From NCBI GenBank assembly GCA_004009845.1, contig RMBW01000147.1:1-56575 (forward strand): a stretch of 56,575 bases of DNA. The letters run 5' to 3'. Position numbers and translations under genes: made by a program. The DNA is from Davidsoniella eucalypti. Its lineage: Eukaryota > Ascomycota > Sordariomycetes > Microascales > Ceratocystidaceae. This document shows, piece by piece, positions 1 to 10,154 of the stretch (position 1 is the stretch's first letter; the number at the start of each line of letters is the position of its first letter). Under the pieces are notes generated by a model. That model saw only the letters and a list, made by a program, of their open reading frames with translations. It did not search any database and was not told where the DNA came from.

Positions 1-3000
1 GTACGTTCAGGCGAACGTTATGGCTGCCTACAACTACCAGGACAGTGTACCGTCTAGCTAGCCAGTCTAGCTTCTTTGAAGCCTTGCCGTAGTCAGGTGC
101 TTCTGTTTAGGTAACTAGGTCTCCTACTTTGAAACTTTCAGAGGGCTGGCGAAGACGGTTAGCACTGTTCTCCTGGTGTTCTTGGGCGGCTGCCATGGCG
201 ACAATAGCGAACTGGGTGGCATCACTTAGCTTTGCTAACCAATCCTGGGCCCCGCGTACTGGAGACTTTTCGAGGCTGGGGCCCTTGTACAGATGGTTCG
301 ATAATATGTCGACGTTAAAACCGTGGGTCATGAAGAAAGGAGAGAGGCCTGTAGCGGAAAGAGATCCTGTTGTTAGGGCGAGTTGCGCTTGAGGCAGCAA
401 GGAGGCCCAGTCGTCCTGGGCAAGGAACAGAAATTGCGCAGGTATGTCTCAATCTCCTGATTACTGCGTTCTTGGCTGCCATCCGTCTGCGGATGGAACG
501 CTGTGGACAGGCGACGCTGAATGCGAACCGGCGACATACTTTCTCCCCAGAAATAATTGAGCAAATTGAGGCCCTCTGTCGGAGACAATTGCTTGAGGAA
601 AACCGTGGTGCGAGAAACATGGATTAGCAAGGCTTCAGCGGTGGCTTGTGCGGTTGTAGACGACATAGGAATCAGGATTTGGACTTAGACAGGCGGTCGG
701 TGACGCCCAGAATGGAAGTATAGCCCGAAAGGTAGGTAGTGGTCCAATAAAGTCCATTGCTAGTTCAGCCCAGGTCTAGACGGTAGGCAGAGGTTTCAAT
801 AGACCGCGCTTCTGTCTCGCCAGATCTTGCTCTTGCCGCAAGAAGAGCAGTTGGACACGAATCGTCGGACGTCGTTAGTCAGGCCAGGCCAGGCATACTC
901 GCGCGATACGAGTTCACGAGTGATTGCTCTTCCTGGGTGTCCGGCCAGAGTAGAGTCGTGAATTTGCTGGATAATCTTGGTTCTCAGGGGTTCGTAATAT
1001 GGACCCAAAGTCTATCACGCCAGCGCAGCAGTCCGTCTTGGTCAACCTTACACTCGCTCATCTGCCATTGCAGACCCCAGTCGGCGGGGAACGAGCGGGC
1101 TTCGTCTCGTACTAATTTACGAGCCAGCCACCAGCGTTATTATTGGCAAGGGCTTGGTTCCATAGGTCAGTCATCTCGGGATCAGCGAAAGGGGATGTAC
1201 TACTTCTCTAGTTGCGTTATCGTCAGTCGGGCGCATCCTTGTCTGGCTCCTGAGCCCAAACTGCGCCAATTACTACCAGGTCATTGCTCCTCACTCTTCT
1301 CGAGGAGTTGATGCACACGACTAGCCAGCCTATCGTCCTTTTCGTCGGCTGGCATGTCCTGGTCCCTTCTTGAAAGGGCGTCTGGTACAACTTTGCTCGG
1401 TGCCTGGGCGGTGGCGCAGGCAGAAGCTGAAGTCAGAGAGCTCATATCCCCAGCGACGCTGTCTTCGGCAAGCGTCTCTTTAGCGAAAGTACTCCAGATT
1501 ACGGTGGTCAGTTACACCACAAAGTCAACCCCTAGGAGGAAATGGCGCCATTCTCGAATGGACCAGTAAATAGCCAACATCTCCTTGTCGTGAATCGGGT
1601 AATTGGCTTCCGGGGGAGTAAGTTTGCGCGAGAGGAAGCGATGGGGTGCATAAGGCCATCATCGCCTCGCTGGGATAATTCTGCTCCTAAGGCGTAACCA
1701 GACGAGTCGGCGGTCAGTACAGTTTCTTTCAGGGGGTCAAAAGGAGTCAGAACAGGGGGAGTAAGGAAGGCTTTCTTAACTTCAGCAAAAGAGTGAGCGC
1801 AGCATCAGACCATACGAAAGGGGTGTCCTTCTTGGTTAACCCTACCAGAGGCGCCATTAATTCTGACAGTCGAGGCACAAAATCTCTGTAGAAATTCACG
1901 AAGCCAATAAACCCGCGTAAACCTTTCAATGTCGTAGGTGGTTTCCATTCACGAATCGCTAGGGTTTTCTCGGGGTCTGCCTTGATACCAATACCTGGGC
2001 CGACTATGAATCCGAGGAACTTAATCTCCTTAGCCAGAAAGTGACACTTGCGCAAGTCGAGTTGCAGGCCGGCGAGATCGAGTGCGTGGACGATTTCGAG
2101 CACTACTTCCTGTGCTCTTCCTCAGTACCACTGGAGTAAAATGTCCACATCGTCAATGTAAGCGCTGCAGCTGATGCCTAGCCATTTCCGAAGGACCGAA
2201 TTGATGTAACGCTGGAAAGCGGCAGGGGCGTAGTCAAACGAAAGGGATCACGTTCCATTCAAAGGCCCCTAGGGGAGTCCGAAATGCGGTTAACTCCTCG
2301 TAGCCAGGGGCTATACGAATGCGATGGAACGCCGCAATGACGTCTACCTTGGACACCCACTTGGCTTCCGAAATTGCCGAAGGGTGTCATGGATAAGGGG
2401 TAAGGGTATGAGTCCTTTTTGGAAATAGCGTTGACTGCGCGTAGTCCACGCAGAAACGAATTCCACCTCCAGGTTTCTTTACAAATAGCACTGGAGAGCC
2501 CACTTCAGACTTTGTGTCCTTTATCCATTTAGTAGCCAGTAGTTCCGTCAGCGTCTTCTGCATCACCAACAACTCTGCGCGAGACAACGGGTACAGCGAT
2601 TGTATAGGTAACGTCTTTCCCTCCAGCAGCTCGATCTTCAAGTCCACTCCAGGCCGGTGCGGCGGGAGGTCCTTGGACGCTTTTGCCTCGAAGGCAGAGG
2701 CTACGGGTCTTAACCATTCGGGCAGTGGAGGTCTCTCCTGTTCTTTTAGGGCTAACGCTCTGTTGACGTCCTCTAGTGTAATCCGGTAGATGGCGAGGTC
2801 ATCGTCGTTATCGCAAAGGGCATGGAATTCATCGGGTGTCAGTTCTTCGGCCGTAGGGACTTCAATTTGTCCGGAACGAGGGTGCAAGTGCACGTCGTGG
2901 TTAATGAGCCAGCGTTGACCGAGTATCAGGTCTTCGGTCTGGCCGGGGACAACGTAGGCCCATATGTCCTCGTGGTGGTCGGGCAAGTGTAGTGTAAACT

Positions 3001-3270
3001 GAGCGATTGGGTGATGACGGGAGGACTGGTTTGTGATGCAGCTAGTGATACCTTACGAGGTTCGATGGGTAAAGTCTTCGTAGCGTGGGCGAGTAGGGCG
3101 CGGGGCACGACGGCGAGGCAGAGACAGCCACTGTCGACGAGAGCCTTCGTAGAAAAGGTATTCATAGATAAATCTAGATACGTTCCCTTAGCTCCCATCT
3201 CTAATCTAACTATCTGTTCGCCTTCCATCGTATCCTCCTTACCAGGGCGCGACTTGTCCTGGTCACCTAA
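1..3270 (-). pseudogene. E1 pol remnant (protease, RT, RNase H, integrase), frameshifted
   Basis: The reading frame is broken into pieces on the minus strand. Protease has the DSG active-site triplet (about 3228-2926). The protease end and RT palm start lie at 2986-2387, including the KKPGGGIRFCVDY stretch. Later RT lies at 2103-1747, the integrase HHCC zinc region at 1008-796, and the integrase core and C-terminal region at 666-107. Compared with the E2 copy the breaks are mainly single-base insertions or deletions (for example one A missing near 2103) with few stop-making transitions, so this looks like indel decay or sequencing indels rather than RIP. It is not functional as read. Translation would have used the -1 site at the gag stop (3267-3276). 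Confidence 0.85.
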
Positions 3271-3727
3271 AAATCCATCAAATCATCCTCATCAGTGGCC
3301 GGGCGGTGCGTGTTGGTAGAGGCCACCACGGCGGTGCTTTCGGACGAGGGCAGCAGGCGATCCATCATCAGGTGGTCCGTTTTCGCAAGTTCTTCACGTA
3401 CCGCGGGGCGGACTTCATCGCGTATGGCCGTCTTCACAGCGCTGTTGATTGCGTTGACCAGCACCTTGTTCGTCTTGGGTCCGTGTAAGGTTCTGCGAGA
3501 GGGGCATTGGTTGGCGATGTGCCCGGGCTGTGAGCAGATGAAGCAGACTCCTTCTCGAAACATGCGATTGCGTTCAGCAGGGTTAGGACGTGGCCTATCA
3601 TTGCGGGGTTGCTGAGTTTGACGAGGTGCGTTGTTACGTGAAGGGGGCTCGGCACGCGCTCTCCAGTTGTCGCTATCGCGGTAGTGGGTAGGACGCGAGG
3701 TCTTCTTCGTGTAAGGACCGTAGTAAT
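3267..3727 (-). pseudogene. E1 gag, C-terminal part with zinc knuckle
   Basis: This is the last part of the E1 nucleocapsid-type protein. It contains one CCHC knuckle (CFICSQPGHIANQC, CX2CX4HX4C), a basic stretch before it and an acidic tail ending Asp-Phe-stop. The frame joins exactly to the part at 10155-11606 once E2 and one copy of GTAAT are ignored, so the E1 gag was intact when E2 landed. The stop lies in GGATTTTTAG, the same context as in E2 and E3. A stem (3258-3263 with 3241-3246) follows the stop. Confidence 0.88.
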
Positions 3728-3908
3728 TGTAAGAGACTAAGGCCTAGTAAGGTTAGCCAAGGCATTCCTTGTCAGTACTAGAATCGGCTATAAGTAGGGA
3801 CCTATTCCCGCCGATTATTAGTCTTAGTTTCTCTTTCTCCTTCATCGGTCTCAATCGAACTATTCTTTTACGACCAGTTTTCATCGCAACTCCTCGTATA
3901 TCGTCTCA
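3728..3908 (+). repeat. E2 5' LTR
   Basis: The LTR runs from TGTAAGAGAC to ATCGTCTCA. U3 carries a TATA box (TATAAGTA, 3789-3796) lying between the arms of a dyad: AATCGGC 3782-3788 and GGGA 3797-3800 on the left, TCCC 3806-3809 and GCCGATT 3810-3816 on the right. A pyrimidine-rich tract (about 3825-3843) leads to CATCGG, the inferred transcription start at 3844. R would therefore begin with the 11-nt self-primer ATCGGTCTCAA (3844-3854). Confidence 0.9.
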
Positions 3909-3910
3909 TT

Positions 3911-3921
3911 TTGAGACCGAT
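3911..3921 (+). promoter_or_regulatory. E2 self-complementary primer-binding site
   Basis: TTGAGACCGAT begins 2 nt after the LTR. It is the exact reverse complement of ATCGGTCTCAA at 3844-3854 inside the LTR. No tRNA 3' end resembling this site was recognised. In the Tf1/sushi group the first 11 nt of the mRNA fold back on such a site and prime reverse transcription (established for Tf1). The length of 11 and the 2-nt gap both match that arrangement. Confidence 0.85.
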
Positions 3922-3938
3922 AACTTCTTTATCTTGTC

Positions 3939-4201
3939 CAAGCATCCGCTTGCCCCTTTGTCCGAGCATCCGCTCGCTGAATTTACTTCTGTCCAAGCCG
4001 ACTGCTTGCCCCCTATTCTGTCCAAGCCGTCCGCTTGCCCTCTCTTCTGTCCAAGCCGTCCGCTTGCCCTCTCTTCTGTCCAAGCCGTCCGCTTGCTTTC
4101 CACTCCTCTTTGTCCAAACACCGTCTCTGTTTGCCCCTATCCTGTCCAGACTCTGCCTAAACAGTCTGCCCCCTGTCCAAGCCTTCCTCCTACAAGGCTT
4201 G
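3939..4201 (+). other. E2 leader: array of nine small stem-loops
   Basis: Nine inverted repeats follow one another, most framed by TGTC(C) before and GCCCC or GCCC after. Positions are 3939-3952, 3963-3976, 3994-4008, 4023-4037, 4052-4066, 4081-4095, 4115-4133, 4147-4168 and 4178-4201. Stems differ but always pair: CAAGC/GCTTG, CGAGC/GCTCG, CAAACA/TGTTTG, CAGACT/AGTCTG, CAAGCCTT/AAGGCTTG. The middle copies form a 29-bp tandem repeat. Possible roles are RNA packaging, dimerisation or translation control. This is inference. Confidence 0.85.
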
Positions 4202-4244
4202 CCCCTACCAGTCCGCTTGTTACCCCTTGCGCTTCTAAGTCACT

Positions 4245-6039
4245 ATGTCTGACTTCACCTTCCTGGTTCTGGTCATCCTGGCCTCCCTGAACTGCGCCGC
4301 CCTCGTTGGTTACTACGAAGCCTTCTGTATCATTAAGCAGAAACTAGCCCTGGCTCGTGTCCACCTCCTAGACCCCAGCCAGGAGCCCCCTGAGGGTTAC
4401 ACGCTGTCGGCCGTAGGCCTACCCGAGGATCGACCCTGGAGTAGACCCGGCTGGTGCTACCTTGCACTCTTTAAACGTAAGGAACGCGCGCGCCTCGCTG
4501 CCGTCCTAGGATTCTGCCCTGCCTCCCGTGACATCCTTAGTCACAGTCAGCATTTCCACAGCCACCTAGGACACCTATCTTTCACCAGCGGTTTTGTCGG
4601 CCATGTTCACATCGGCCAAGCCCGTACGCGTCAGGAACGCGTTGCTCGAACCTCGCTCCGCCCTTCCCTCCTCAAGTCCCCATTCATGGGCCTGCCTCGC
4701 ACCCCCACGAGAACACGCTCCAAGGCCAGGAAACCACTGAACAATTGATCACGACCGAGACAACTCATGCACGCACCCTGAGTCGAGTAACCACGTCTCG
4801 CAACCCCCTACCCGCAGACGATGAAGACGACGCCAGTGACATCCCATCCGATACCTCTGACCTGGCGCGTCTGGCCGAAAGCATGAGACCCGCGATACCT
4901 ACCCTGAATCTGACCGTGGTCGCCAACCCTCGCGTGAAGCCGACCGTCTGGACTCTCTGCAAACTGACATGGGAAATGATGAAGTCTATGATGAATCGAC
5001 TCGGTCAAATGCTGTTCGCCAAAGAACGTCATGATACTGCCGCTCCTCCGCTACCGCCTGCCCTGCTCCTCAGCCACTACCCGTCTCGTCCAGCCAAAAC
5101 CTACCCCGTCAGGTCCAGCCTCTACTTAGCGAATTCAGTGGCTTACACTCTGACTACGAGATCTGGAGAAGACTGGCAACGAACAAGATGTTAATCGATG
5201 GAACAGCCCTAGGCGGTGACCTCTCTAAAGCAGTCTACCTGTACGGCCGCTTAGGCACGAACACGCAAGCCAAGTTGAACGTCTTTTTCGACTCTATCTG
5301 CCAACGATCCAGACCCTACGATCTGCTGCTGGAGAAACTCGACGATATGTTCCGGTCGCGCGAACGACTCACTAACGCTCGCATCGCCTTCTACAAGTCC
5401 GCTCAGGGAGATCGTGAAACCTTCAAGGCCTTCCACCTCCGATTCGAAACCCTAGCCATGGAAGCCGGCATTCACGACGACACCACGTTGATCGACATCC
5501 TACGTTCTGCCATGCGTGACGATTTGGTTGAACGCACCGGATGGGCTTGGGAGTCCAACTCATACCACGCCATCATTGACAGCCTCTTGAAGCACTTCGA
5601 CCGCCCCACTGGTAAGCGCCGCATCGTTGAGTCCACCCCTAAGCCCGAACACACCAAGTCGAGTAACTGGAGAGAGCGGCCTGACCAACAGACCCGTCGG
5701 GAGAACCGCCCTCAGCTTGCTGCCCGCTCAGACAGACCAAAACTGTCCGAGTCGGAACGACACCGGTTAATGCGCGAAAACGCATGCTTTATCTGTGGAC
5801 TCAAGGACCACATCGCACGCCGTTGCCCCCAGCGCTCTTCCCAGCCAGGCCCCTCCAACAATCAGCTGTCTATCAACGCCATACGCACGGTAATGCGTGA
5901 GGAAATCGCGAAGTATGACGAACGGGCCATGGATCGTGTGCTACCTCCCCCTGACAACACCACTACGACGGTAGCCAAGGTCGACTCTAAGGTAGCGGAG
6001 AACGGGTCAGAATACGACCTAATTGAACTGGATTTTTAG
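4245..6039 (+). pseudogene. E2 gag, frameshifted
   Basis: Gag starts MSDFTFLVLVILASL, a hydrophobic segment followed by the conserved block GWCYLALFKRKERARLA and a His-rich HFHSHLGHLSF region. The reading leaves its first frame by 4748. It resumes in a second frame (ETTHARTLSR, DLARLAESM) up to about 4940 and finishes in a third (capsid-like helices, then CCHC knuckle CFICGLKDHIARRC near 5786-5827), with an in-frame TGA at 5032-5034. E1 encodes the same protein in one frame. Gag would assemble the cytoplasmic particle. As read this copy cannot make a full Gag. The stop at 6037-6039 lies in GGATTTTTAG. Confidence 0.85.
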
Positions 6040-6067
6040 GTGGTCAGGACAAGTCGCGCCCTGACCA
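6030..6067 (+). promoter_or_regulatory. E2 candidate gag-pol -1 frameshift site
   Basis: Gag ends CTG GAT TTT TAG. The pol frame is -1 relative to gag and is open through this site (TTT TTA GGT). A Phe-tRNA on TTT can re-pair one base back because five T's occur in a row. The stem TGGTCAGG (6041-6048) with CCTGACCA (6060-6067) and an 11-nt loop lies just downstream. E1 and E3 keep both the T run and the stem with different paired bases. Confidence 0.7.
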
Positions 6068-9000
6068 GGAGGATACGAAGATAGGGGAAGAGATAGTTAG
6101 AACTCAGATGGGAGCTAAAGGTTTATACTTAGATTTGTCTATTAATGAACTTTCGACTAAAGCTCTCGTCGACAGTGGCTGCCTCTGCCTCGCCGTCGTC
6201 CCTCCGCGCCTACTTCCCTACGCTACCCAGACCCAGCCTATCGAACCTCGCAAGGTCTCCCTCGCCTCCTCCCAGTCCAACCCCCCGGTCATCACTCAGA
6301 TAGCACAGTTTACGCTACACCTACCTGACCACCACGAGGACATTTGGGCCTACGTCGTCCCCGGCCAAACCGAAGACCTGATACTCGGTCAACGCTGGCT
6401 CATAAACCACGACGTACACCTGCACCCTCGTTCTGGACAGATTGAAGTCACCACAGCTGAGGAGTTAACACCTGAGGAATTCCACAAACTCTGCGACAAC
6501 GACGACACTGCTGTTTACCGCATCACACTAGAAGATGTTAACAGAGCGTTGGAACAGAAGGAACTGGAAAGACCACCCCTCCCAGAATGGTTAAGACCTG
6601 TTGCCTCTGCGTTCGAAGCCAAAGCCTCGAAGGACCTCCCGCCACACCGGCCTGGAGTAGACTTGAAAATCGAGCTGCTGGAAGGGAAGACATTACCTGT
6701 ACAATCGTTGTACCCGCTGTCTCGCGCAGAACTATTGGTAATGCAGAAGACATTGACCGAACTGTTGTCTACAAGATGGATAAAGGACACAAAGTCTGAA
6801 GTGGGCTCTCCAGTGCTATTTGTAAAGAAACCTGGAGGTGGAATTCGTTTCTGCGTAGACTACCGCGCAGTCAACGCTATTTCCAAAAAGGACTCATACC
6901 CCTTACCCCTTATCCACGACACCCTTCGGCAAATTTCGGAAGCCAAGTGGGTGTCCAAGGTCGATGTCATTGCTGCCTTCCATCGCATTCGTATCGCCCC
7001 TGGCTACGAGGAGTTAACCGCATTTCGGACTCCCCTAGGGGCCTTTGAATGGAACGTTATCCCTTTCGGTTTGACTAATGCCCCTGCTGCGTTCCAGCGT
7101 TACATCAATTCGGTCCTTCGGAAATGGCTAGGCATCAGCTGCAGCGCCTACATTGACGATGTGGACATCTACTCCAGTGGTACTGAGGAAGAGCACAGGA
7201 AGTTAGTGCTCGAAATTGTCCACGCGCTCGATCTCGCCGGCCTACAACTCGACCTCCGCAAGTGCCAGTTCCTAGCTAAGGAAATCAAGTTCCTCGGCTT
7301 CATTGTTGGCCCAGGTATTGGCATCAAGGCAGACCCTGAGAAAACCCTTGCGATCCGCAACTGGAATTCTCCCACAACTTTGAAAGGTCTACGTGGATTC
7401 ATCGGCTTTGTCAACTTCTATCGAGACTTTGTACCTCGACTGTCTGAAATGATAGCGCCGATGGTAGGGTTAACCAAGAAGGATACCCCCTTTGTTTGGT
7501 CTGACGCATGTGCGCACGCTTTCGCCGAGGTTAAGAGAGCCTTCCTCACTCCCCCTGTTCTGACCCCCTTTGACCCGCTGAGAGAAACGGTATTGACCGC
7601 AGACTCTTCCGGTTACGCCCTGGGAGCAGAGTTGTCTCAGCGAGGAGACGATGGTCTCATGCACCCCATTGCTTTTCTCTCACGCAAGCTTACACCCCCC
7701 GAAGCCAATTACCCCATTCATGATAAGGAGATGTTGGCTATCTACTGGTCCATTCGAGAATGGCGCCATTTCCTCCTAGGGGTTGACTTCGTGGTGTGGA
7801 CCGACCACCGGAACTTGGAATACTTTCAGACCAAGAGAACGTTGGCTGAGAGACAGCGCCGCTGGGGATATGAGCTTTCGGACTTTAGTTTCTGCCTACG
7901 CCACCGCCCAGGTACTGAGCAAGTTGTGCCAGACGCCCTGTCTAGAAGGGACCAGGATATGCCAGCCAACGAAAGTGACGACAGGCTGGCTAGTCGCTTC
8001 CACCAACTCCTCGAGAAGAGTGAGTCAAGCAACGACCTGGTGGTAATCGGCGCAGTTTGGGCCCAGGAGCCTGACAAGGACGCGCCGACTGACGACAAGG
8101 CGACTAAGGAAGCTGTGACCTCCCCCTTCGCGGACCCCGAGATGACTAGCCTATGGAACCAGGCCCTGACCCAATGCAACCGTTGGTGGTTAGCTCGTAA
8201 ACTAGTACGAGAAGGAGCTCGCTCATTCCCAGCCGACTGGGGTTTGCAATGGCAAATGAGCGAGTGCAAGCTAGACTCGGAAGGTAGACTACGCTGGCGT
8301 GATAGACTTTGGGTCCCTCACCACGAACCCCTGAGGACCAGAATCATCCAGCAAATTCACGACTCTACCCTCGCAGGCCACCCCGGCAGAGCAATCACCC
8401 GTGACTTAGTTTCGCGCGAATATGCCTGGCCTGGCCTAACCAACGATGTCCGACAATTCGTGTCGAATTGCTCTTCTTGTGGAAAAAGCAAGATTTGGCG
8501 AGAACAGAAGCGTGGCCTGTTGAAGCCCCTGCCAGTACCGTCCAGACCTTGGTCTGAACTGGCCATGGACTTTATCGGCCCATTACCCCCTTCTGCTGGT
8601 TACACTTCTATTCTAGGAGTCACCGACCGCCTGTCGAAGTCGCAAATCCTGATCCCTATGAAGGCCATTACCGCACAAGCCACTGCTGAAGCCCTGCTGA
8701 TTCACGTCTTTTCCCACCACGGCTTCCCCCTTGCAATCGTCTCTGACAGAGGGCCTCAATTTGCTCAGCTGTTTTGGGGCGAAGTATGCCGTCGCTTTGG
8801 GATTCAACGCCGCCTATCTACTGCCTTCCACCCCCAGACTGATGGTAGTCAGGAGCGCAGTAATCAGGAGATTGAAACGTATCTGCGCAATTTCTGTTCC
8901 TTCGCACAGGACGACTGGGCCTCACTACTGCCCAAGCGCAATTGGCCCTCAACAACCGCATTTCCTCAACCACTGGCCTCTCCCCTTTCTTCACCACGCA

Positions 9001-9739
9001 TGGTTTCAACGTGGACATTATTGAACCCTCCGTTCAAGGTCCCCCTGCCTCTGACAAATCTCCTGTTTGTGGTGCCCAGGAATGGCTATCCAAACTAAGC
9101 GACGCAACCCAATTCGCGATCGTAGCTATGGCTGCCACCCAGGAACACCAGGAAACCAGCGCCAACCGTCTCCGTCAACCATCCGAGAGTTTCAGAGTGG
9201 GAGATAAGGTATACCTCAACACGAAGAACCTGACCACGGAGAGACCGTCCAAGAAGTTAGACTGGTTGGCCAGACTGTACACAGTCCTAGAGGTTACAGG
9301 CACTCACAACGTACGATTGAACGTGCCCACAGGCATCCATCCTGTTTTCCACGTAAGCCTAATCCGCCGAGCTCCCAACAACCCCTTACCCTCGCAGGAA
9401 GTACCTGATGATGAGCCCGCGGCTATCACGGCTAGGGAAGCACTTGAAGACGACTCTGTGGAAACAGGCGAGTACAGAGTGGAAGCAATCGTCAAGCAAC
9501 GTACCCGCCATGGACACACGCAAGCCTTGGTCAAATGGAAAGGTTACCAAGATGCTACCTGGGAACCATTGGAACATGTGAAGGACACTGCAGCATGGTT
9601 GGTCTTCACGGAGAAGACGAAAAAGAATTGGAACGTGACCCTCCAATCCCTTTACACTGCCTGGTTGCTACCAGAGGATGGCCCCGAGAAGGACCATGGT
9701 ACGAGTATGGACACACGCAGTCCACTGATGGTAGGCTAA
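6036..9739 (+). pseudogene. E2 pol: protease, RT, RNase H, integrase, chromodomain; one frameshift
   Basis: Pol is open from the gag stop; the first Met is at 6108. From that Met, protease has DSG at residues 22-24 and RT has YIDD at about 348-351. RNase H follows (TDHRNLEYF, DALSRRDQD), then the integrase zinc finger (H-H-C-C, ending NCSSCGKSK), then the catalytic core with D in AMDFIGPLPPS, D in SDRGPQF and E in QEIETYL. One base is missing from a C run at 8931-8933 compared with E1. It moves the rest to another frame, which continues from 8942 to 9739 and ends with a chromodomain (about 9470-9630, EYRVEAIVKQR through VKWKGY to TWEPLEHV). Apart from this break it looks complete. Confidence 0.92.
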
Positions 9740-9973
9740 GGCAGCAATATTGGCTGCACCACCTTGGTCACCTGCACACCCGAGCGTCTGCAGGATAAGA
9801 TTGCTGACCTATTTTGGAGTTATTTCTGTTTCTGGAGCTATTTCTGTTTTTGGATATCGAGTACCAAGGTACTATACGGTTTTAAGTTTGTATACACCAT
9901 GCTACAGGGGTGTTTTTTGTATGTTTAGACGTAAAATTAGTGTAATTTTTCTGCCGATGGGGGGGGAGACTAT
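9740..9973 (+). other. E2 3' untranslated region and polypurine tract
   Basis: There is no coding capacity here. It ends with the purine tract GATGGGGGGGGAGAC (about 9957-9970) directly before the 3' LTR, the expected primer for plus-strand DNA. E4 has a related tract (CTGCCGGTGGAGGGGGAGG) in the same position, which suggests that both use the same enzyme specificity. Confidence 0.8.
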
Positions 9974-10154
9974 TGTAAGAGACTAAGGCCTAGTAAGGTT
10001 AGCCAAGGCATTCCTTGTCAGTACTAGAATCGGCTATAAGTAGGGACCTATTCCCGCCGATTATTAGTCTTAGTTTCTCTTTCTCCTTCATCGGTCTCAA
10101 TCGAACTATTCTTTTACGACCAGTTTTCATCGCAACTCCTCGTATATCGTCTCA
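9974..10154 (+). repeat. E2 3' LTR
   Basis: This LTR is 181 bp and reads identical to 3728-3908. It is followed by the target duplication GTAAT (10155-10159) and then by E1 gag on the other strand. Confidence 0.93.

Larger units (their letters stand above)
1..3727 (-). mobile_element. E1: 3' portion of a Ty3/gypsy element, split by E2
   Basis: This is the downstream half of a minus-strand chromovirus whose 5' half lies at 10155-12101. E2 sits between the two halves, and GTAAT is duplicated at 3723-3727 and 10155-10159. Reading on the minus strand and skipping E2, the Gag frame continues without a break, which shows that the halves belong together. From right to left the part holds the end of gag with a zinc knuckle, protease, RT, RNase H and integrase remnants. 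The 3' LTR would lie left of position 1. Pol is close to that of E2 but broken by many small indels. Confidence 0.9.
3728..10154 (+). mobile_element. E2: full-length Ty3/gypsy chromovirus (6427 bp)
   Basis: This is a complete plus-strand LTR retrotransposon. It has two 181-bp LTRs (3728-3908 and 9974-10154) that read as identical, begin TG and end CA. A 5-bp target duplication GTAAT lies at 3723-3727 and 10155-10159. The order is LTR, primer site, structured leader, gag, protease, RT, RNase H, integrase, chromodomain, polypurine tract, LTR. Identical LTRs mean a recent insertion, yet gag and pol carry frameshifts (see the gene entries). It is inserted in E1 gag in the opposite orientation. 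The chromodomain and the self-complementary primer site place it in the Tf1/sushi-like chromoviruses. Confidence 0.95.

Noticed and set aside
1..3270. RIP as the cause of E1 pol decay
   Set aside because: The breaks compared with E2 are mostly single-base indels; no strong excess of C-to-T type changes or stop codons was seen by eye.
3939..4201. CRISPR-like array (regular repeats and spacers)
   Set aside because: The organism is a eukaryote, units lie inside a retroelement leader and lack unique spacers; they are hairpins of a tandem repeat.
3769..4290. Open frames through the E2 leader (and the extension upstream of the E1 gag start at 11606)
   Set aside because: They are translations of the hairpin repeats (Ser/Pro/Leu-rich, repeated CPSR and SKPSACP). 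Gag similarity begins only at the MSD/MSG start.
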